Source: CAYMJK01 sp043101635 (GTDB taxonomy: Bacteria; Planctomycetota; Phycisphaerae; Phycisphaerales; UBA1924). From it: a stretch of 6,533 nt of DNA. Shown here piece by piece: positions 6,399 to 6,533 of the stretch. The notes under the pieces are model-generated. The model was not told the origin of the DNA and made no database searches. It was given only the letters and a program-made list of their open reading frames with translations. The translations under genes were made by a program, and so were the position numbers. The DNA lies in NCBI GenBank assembly GCA_043101635.1, contig JBICIE010000151.1:1-6533 (forward strand). Reading direction: 5' to 3'. Positions within the stretch are counted from its first letter, which is position 1. Every line of letters begins with the position of its first letter.

Positions 6399-6423
6399 CC
6401 TCTCCCGCGCCTCGCCGGAGAGG
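6399..6423. repeat. 7-bp inverted repeat with 11-base loop
   Basis: CCTCTCC (6399-6405) pairs with GGAGAGG (6417-6423). It follows a run of eight C and belongs to the same cluster of intergenic repeats. It is a weak structure alone and is listed because the cluster as a whole looks like a dispersed element. Confidence 0.4.
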
Positions 6424-6533
6424 CAAGGCACGCTCGGCCGGCTCCACCCTCCGCCCCGCGGGGCCCCCGCGCCCCGGTCCATCGTGTCCATCAAGTCGAT
6501 ACAGCCCCGCAAGTGCCCCTCCTGCGCGCGCAC

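Larger units (their letters stand above)
6273..6533. other. Non-coding right end with hairpins and short repeats
   Basis: No supported gene lies here. The open frames on the minus strand have low-complexity Gly/Arg/Glu content and no convincing start. The stretch holds a strong hairpin (6313-6337), two copies of a 13-base repeat (6341-6388), and a second weaker stem (6399-6423). The last 60 bases may lead to a gene outside the window, but this cannot be told. Confidence 0.6.

Noticed and set aside
5487..6533. 348-codon minus-strand frame at the right end
   Set aside because: Mostly antisense to the propeller gene, low complexity, and it runs through the hairpin cluster. An AGGAGG on the minus strand near 6523-6518 precedes a possible TTG, but the following peptide looks random.
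6484..6533. Short plus-strand start (GTG) reading a KCPSC zinc-ribbon-like fragment at the right edge
   Set aside because: Only 16 codons are visible, there is no ribosome binding site, and one CxxC is not enough to support a gene.

Overview
This is a GC-rich stretch of bacterial DNA holding four protein genes, no RNA genes and no recognisable mobile element. The best clue to the host is the last gene. It encodes a small secreted beta-propeller protein ending in two back-to-back calcium-loop repeats of the form D-x-D/T-G-D-G-x-L-xx-FDFL-x-FQN and a final Gly-Cys-Pro. From memory, that tail is typical of Planctomycetota of the class Phycisphaerae, where it is named a GC-type dockerin-like anchor. 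The other genes, the long intergenic gaps and the palindromic intergenic repeats fit this host, but the assignment is an inference.

Layout. (1) 1-1275, minus strand: the N-terminal part of a secreted, helix-rich protein of unknown function. It carries a clear internal duplication of about 89 residues and runs off the left edge. (2) 1-177: a nearly perfect inverted repeat (74 of 75 pairs, 27-base loop) lying inside that gene at the window edge. I read it as a probable fold-back assembly or library artefact, so the last ~25 codons of gene 1 should not be trusted. (3) 1276-1477: a gap with an AT-rich island and a GC-rich hairpin. (4) 1478-3739, minus strand: a complete exported glycoside hydrolase family 2 enzyme with both catalytic glutamates recognisable. 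(5) 3740-3943: a divergent promoter region with a 14-bp perfect palindrome. (6) 3944-5185, plus strand: a fold-type I PLP-dependent aminotransferase with an intact active site. (7) 5186-5375: a gap with a hairpin made of repeated CACAGGCG boxes, then a 17-bp palindrome just upstream of the next gene. (8) 5376-6272, plus strand: the secreted propeller/dockerin-like protein. (9) 6273-6533: a non-coding tail with a strong 11-bp hairpin and a cluster of short repeats.

How the genes relate. Three of the four products carry signal peptides, so the window mostly serves the cell envelope or exterior; the aminotransferase is cytoplasmic. Nothing shows a shared pathway: the hydrolase and aminotransferase are divergent, every gap is about 190 bp or more, and each gene has its own ribosome binding site. 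I see no convincing new multi-gene system. The items most worth following are the duplicated EFPLGK module of gene 1, the five-bladed propeller with its dockerin-like tail, and the fold-back at the left edge.
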